From: Patescibacteria group bacterium
Lineage (GTDB): Bacteria > Patescibacteriota > Patescibacteriia > UBA2591 > PGYQ01
Reading direction: 5' to 3'
DNA: 11,805 nucleotides
NCBI GenBank assembly: GCA_020057535.1
Contig: JAGVFS010000013.1
Location: 1 to 11,805, forward strand
Numbering within the stretch: position 1 is the first letter of the stretch; every line of letters starts with the position of its first letter. The notes beneath the pieces were generated by a model that searched no databases, was not told the origin of the DNA, and saw only the letters and a program-made list of their open reading frames with translations. Positions 9,781-11,805 of this stretch are shown one piece after another. A program made the position numbers and the translations under genes.

Positions 9781-11744
9781 AATTCTTTATCAAAAAACAA
9801 TAAACATGAATTTACTATTACTAATAACATTCCTAAAATTATCGAGATGTTTATAATTAGGGGGGTTAAAAGAATTCCGGCTGAAAAATAAAAAAGACCT
9901 GTGGCTATTGGTAGACATAAAACGCTACAAAAAAGGGCTAAAAATATATTTTGTTTTGCCTTTCTTAAAATTTTCTTAGAAATTTTTATAACCCAAGGAA
10001 TCTCTGTAAGATCGTTGTTAAACAAAATAATATCCGATATTTCTTTTGTTATTTCTGAGGTTTTTCCTAAAATAATTCCAACATCAGCTTGAGCTAAGGC
10101 TGGAGCGTCGCTAATTCCATTTCCAATTAAAGCGACTATTTTTTTACTCATTTGAAGTTTTTCTATTTCTTCCCCTTTTTCGTCTGGTAAAACTTGAGCT
10201 AAAACATTTTCTATGTTTAATGCTGTAGCAACCGCTCTTGTCGCTCTATATGTATCTCCAGAAACTAAAATTATTTGCTGATTCATTTTTTTTAAATCTT
10301 CAATCGTTTTCCTGGCTTTTTCTTTTAAGGCGTCACAAATGCCAATTAAACCAATAATTTGATTGTCATAAGCGACAATTACAACCGTTCTTGTTTCCAT
10401 TTCTAATTCTTCTATTTTTTTATTAAAATTTGAACAATCTAATCCATGTTCTTTCATTAACATCTGATTTCCAAAAAGGGCTTTTTTGTTATCAACCATC
10501 CCCTCCACTCCAAACCCTCTACGCGATTTAAATTCTTTACATTCTAAAAAATGAATATTTTCATTTCTAACTAAAGAAAGAATTGTTTGAGCTAACGGTC
10601 GCATTGATTTTTGTTCTAGACTGGCAATTATTTGCAAAATTTCTCTTTTTGAATATGGGTTTTGTAAATTAAAATTTGGAATTATTTCTGTTACTCTAGG
10701 TTTGCCAAATGTTATTACCCCGGTTTTTGTAAAAATAATTGTCTCTAAATTATTAAGTGTTTCTATAATTCTTTTATCTTTAATAAAAATTCCTCTTTTT
10801 TTGATTAAATAAGAACTTATAATAAAGGGGAGTTGAGCGGCAAATCCTAAAGCTGGAGAACAAATCAAAATTAAAACAGAAATTAAAATGGCAAAAGAAA
10901 ATAAAAATGATTTTTCAATTGAAAAAAACCACAATAAAAAACTTAACAAAGAAATTACTATTATCACCGGAAAAATATACACAGCAAACCGGCTCTCAAA
11001 ACTTTGAAGCGCTGGTTTCTCTTCTATAGATTTTCTAACTAAATTTATAATTTGAGAAAGGGTGGAATCGTCCCCTATTCTAGTTGGCCTAATTTTTAAA
11101 ACTCCATATTTATTAGTCGTTCCGCTTATTACTAGATCGTCAAATTCTTTTTCTTTAAAAAAATTTTCTCCACTCATTAAAGACTCGTCTACACATGAAA
11201 CCCCTTCAATAACTATTCCGTCAACTGGAATTATTTCGTTTGGATAAATAACCACTGTATCAATATTTTTTAACGCGATTCTAGGAATAAATATTTCTTG
11301 ATTTTCTCTAATTACTCTAACTTTTTCAGAAATAACGTTTTTTAGTTTTTCAATTATTTTTCCTTTTTTAACCTTTGCTTTAGATTTTATATATTTCAAT
11401 AAAATCATAAACAAAATAATTAGGGCTGTTGTGCCAAAATAATTTTCAAAATCAACAATAAAAAAAACAGCTACGACACTATAAAAATAAGTGGTTAAAA
11501 TAACCACTCCAACCAATGTGTCAATATTTGCTGTTTTATCTTTAAAAAAATATTTAATCCCTAAAAAAAACTGAGGAAAAGAAATAAAAACTAAAAAAGT
11601 AGTTAAAAAAAATAAAATAATTCCTTCATTCTGAATAATTGATTTTAAAGAAGCAATAATAAAAATTGCCGCGCTTAAAAAAATAACAAAAATGACAAAC
11701 TGTTTTATTTCATAAAGATTCTTTTTTATATAAGGCTTTTCCAT
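9768..11744 (-). CDS. P1B-type ATPase homologue lacking catalytic residues
   Basis: A 658-residue protein with the full heavy-metal (P1B) ATPase layout: four N-terminal membrane helices, an actuator domain with PVDGIVIEG, two helices (about 254-276 and 281-300), P and N domains, and C-terminal helices. There is no N-terminal CxxC metal-binding domain. Family motifs are visible but changed. DKTGTLT reads TKTGVIT, so the phosphorylated Asp is Thr339. TGE reads SGE (191-193), CPC reads CSP (295-297), the HP motif reads RP (382-383), and GDGxND reads GNGISD (541-546). The YN and MxxSS metal residues of the last helices are also gone. A working ion pump is therefore unlikely; a sensing or scaffolding role with the downstream GT2 enzyme is possible but inferred. 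The reading frame is intact over full length, which argues for selection. Start ATG 11744 has no Shine-Dalgarno. Confidence 0.85.
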   Translation of the reverse strand: MEKPYIKKNLYEIKQFVIFVIFLSAAIFIIASLKSIIQNEGIILFFLTTFLVFISFPQFFLGIKYFFKDKTANIDTLVGVVILTTYFYSVVAVFFIVDFENYFGTTALIILFMILLKYIKSKAKVKKGKIIEKLKNVISEKVRVIRENQEIFIPRIALKNIDTVVIYPNEIIPVDGIVIEGVSCVDESLMSGENFFKEKEFDDLVISGTTNKYGVLKIRPTRIGDDSTLSQIINLVRKSIEEKPALQSFESRFAVYIFPVIIVISLLSFLLWFFSIEKSFLFSFAILISVLILICSPALGFAAQLPFIISSYLIKKRGIFIKDKRIIETLNNLETIIFTKTGVITFGKPRVTEIIPNFNLQNPYSKREILQIIASLEQKSMRPLAQTILSLVRNENIHFLECKEFKSRRGFGVEGMVDNKKALFGNQMLMKEHGLDCSNFNKKIEELEMETRTVVIVAYDNQIIGLIGICDALKEKARKTIEDLKKMNQQIILVSGDTYRATRAVATALNIENVLAQVLPDEKGEEIEKLQMSKKIVALIGNGISDAPALAQADVGIILGKTSEITKEISDIILFNNDLTEIPWVIKISKKILRKAKQNIFLALFCSVLCLPIATGLFYFSAGILLTPLIINISIILGMLLVIVNSCLLFFDKELNKL

Positions 11745-11760
11745 GCGATAAATATCGCAT
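11743..11760. promoter_or_regulatory. 18-bp perfect palindrome over the ATPase promoter and start
   Basis: ATGCGATAAATATCGCAT (11743-11760) is a perfect inverted repeat (8-bp arms, 2-bp centre). It covers the -10 hexamer, the predicted transcript start and part of the ATG of the ATPase gene. That is a classic position for a repressor operator. If transcribed from further upstream, it would fold over the start codon. It stands out by its GC content against the AT-rich surroundings. Confidence 0.55.
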
Positions 11761-11779
11761 ATTTTAGCCTTTTTGTCAA
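11751..11779 (-). promoter_or_regulatory. Extended -10 promoter for the ATPase-GT2 unit
   Basis: On the minus strand a consensus TTGACA (11779-11774) is followed after 17 bp by GATATT (11756-11751), preceded by TG one base away. Six bases separate the -10 from ATG 11744, so the predicted start falls on the A of the ATG. This is the same geometry as the HD-priA promoter. Confidence 0.6.
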
Positions 11780-11805
11780 ATTAATTAATTAATAAAAACA
11801 CCCCA

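Overview
This strongly AT-rich window looks like chromosomal sequence from a Patescibacteria (CPR) bacterium, probably a Parcubacteria-like lineage. The evidence is the base composition, the small and divergent housekeeping proteins, the preserved bacterial order priA-def-fmt, and the mix of core genes with odd membrane proteins. The standard code fits: priA ends at a TGA exactly where the family ends, and Trp is written TGG in the intact genes. No tRNA, rRNA, CRISPR array, transposase or phage gene was seen.

Left part (1-1444, plus strand): a heptamer repeat, a CvpA-like membrane protein and a TatD-type metal-dependent hydrolase. Next comes a minus-strand block (3559 down to 1451): secE, nusG, rpsI, a broken or recoded TPR-like gene and a small AtpZ-like membrane protein. 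nusG is interrupted by a single-base frame change in an A8 tract. The TPR-like gene has the same kind of frame change in an A7 tract, plus an in-frame TGA where Trp would fit.

Centre (3638-8133, plus strand): a fusion of an HD-domain phosphohydrolase with PriA, then def (peptide deformylase) and fmt (Met-tRNA formyltransferase). The PriA half keeps all eight zinc-ligand cysteines but has lost the Walker A, DEEH and GRAGR helicase motifs. It carries two inverted copies of a ~48-bp palindromic element (46 of 48 bases identical) and three arrays of 7-bp repeats, all translated in frame.

Right part (11744 down to 8254, minus strand): a P1B-type ATPase homologue followed 20 bp later by a processive GT2 glycosyltransferase. 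The ATPase lacks the phosphorylated Asp (TKTG instead of DKTG), the CPC metal motif and the HP-motif His. The glycosyltransferase appears catalytically intact.

Three promoter-like sites (secE, HD-priA, the ATPase) place the predicted transcript start at, or within a few bases of, the start codon, suggesting leaderless mRNAs. The most unusual content is the palindromic element inside coding sequence, the two enzyme homologues that look catalytically dead, and the A-tract frame changes.
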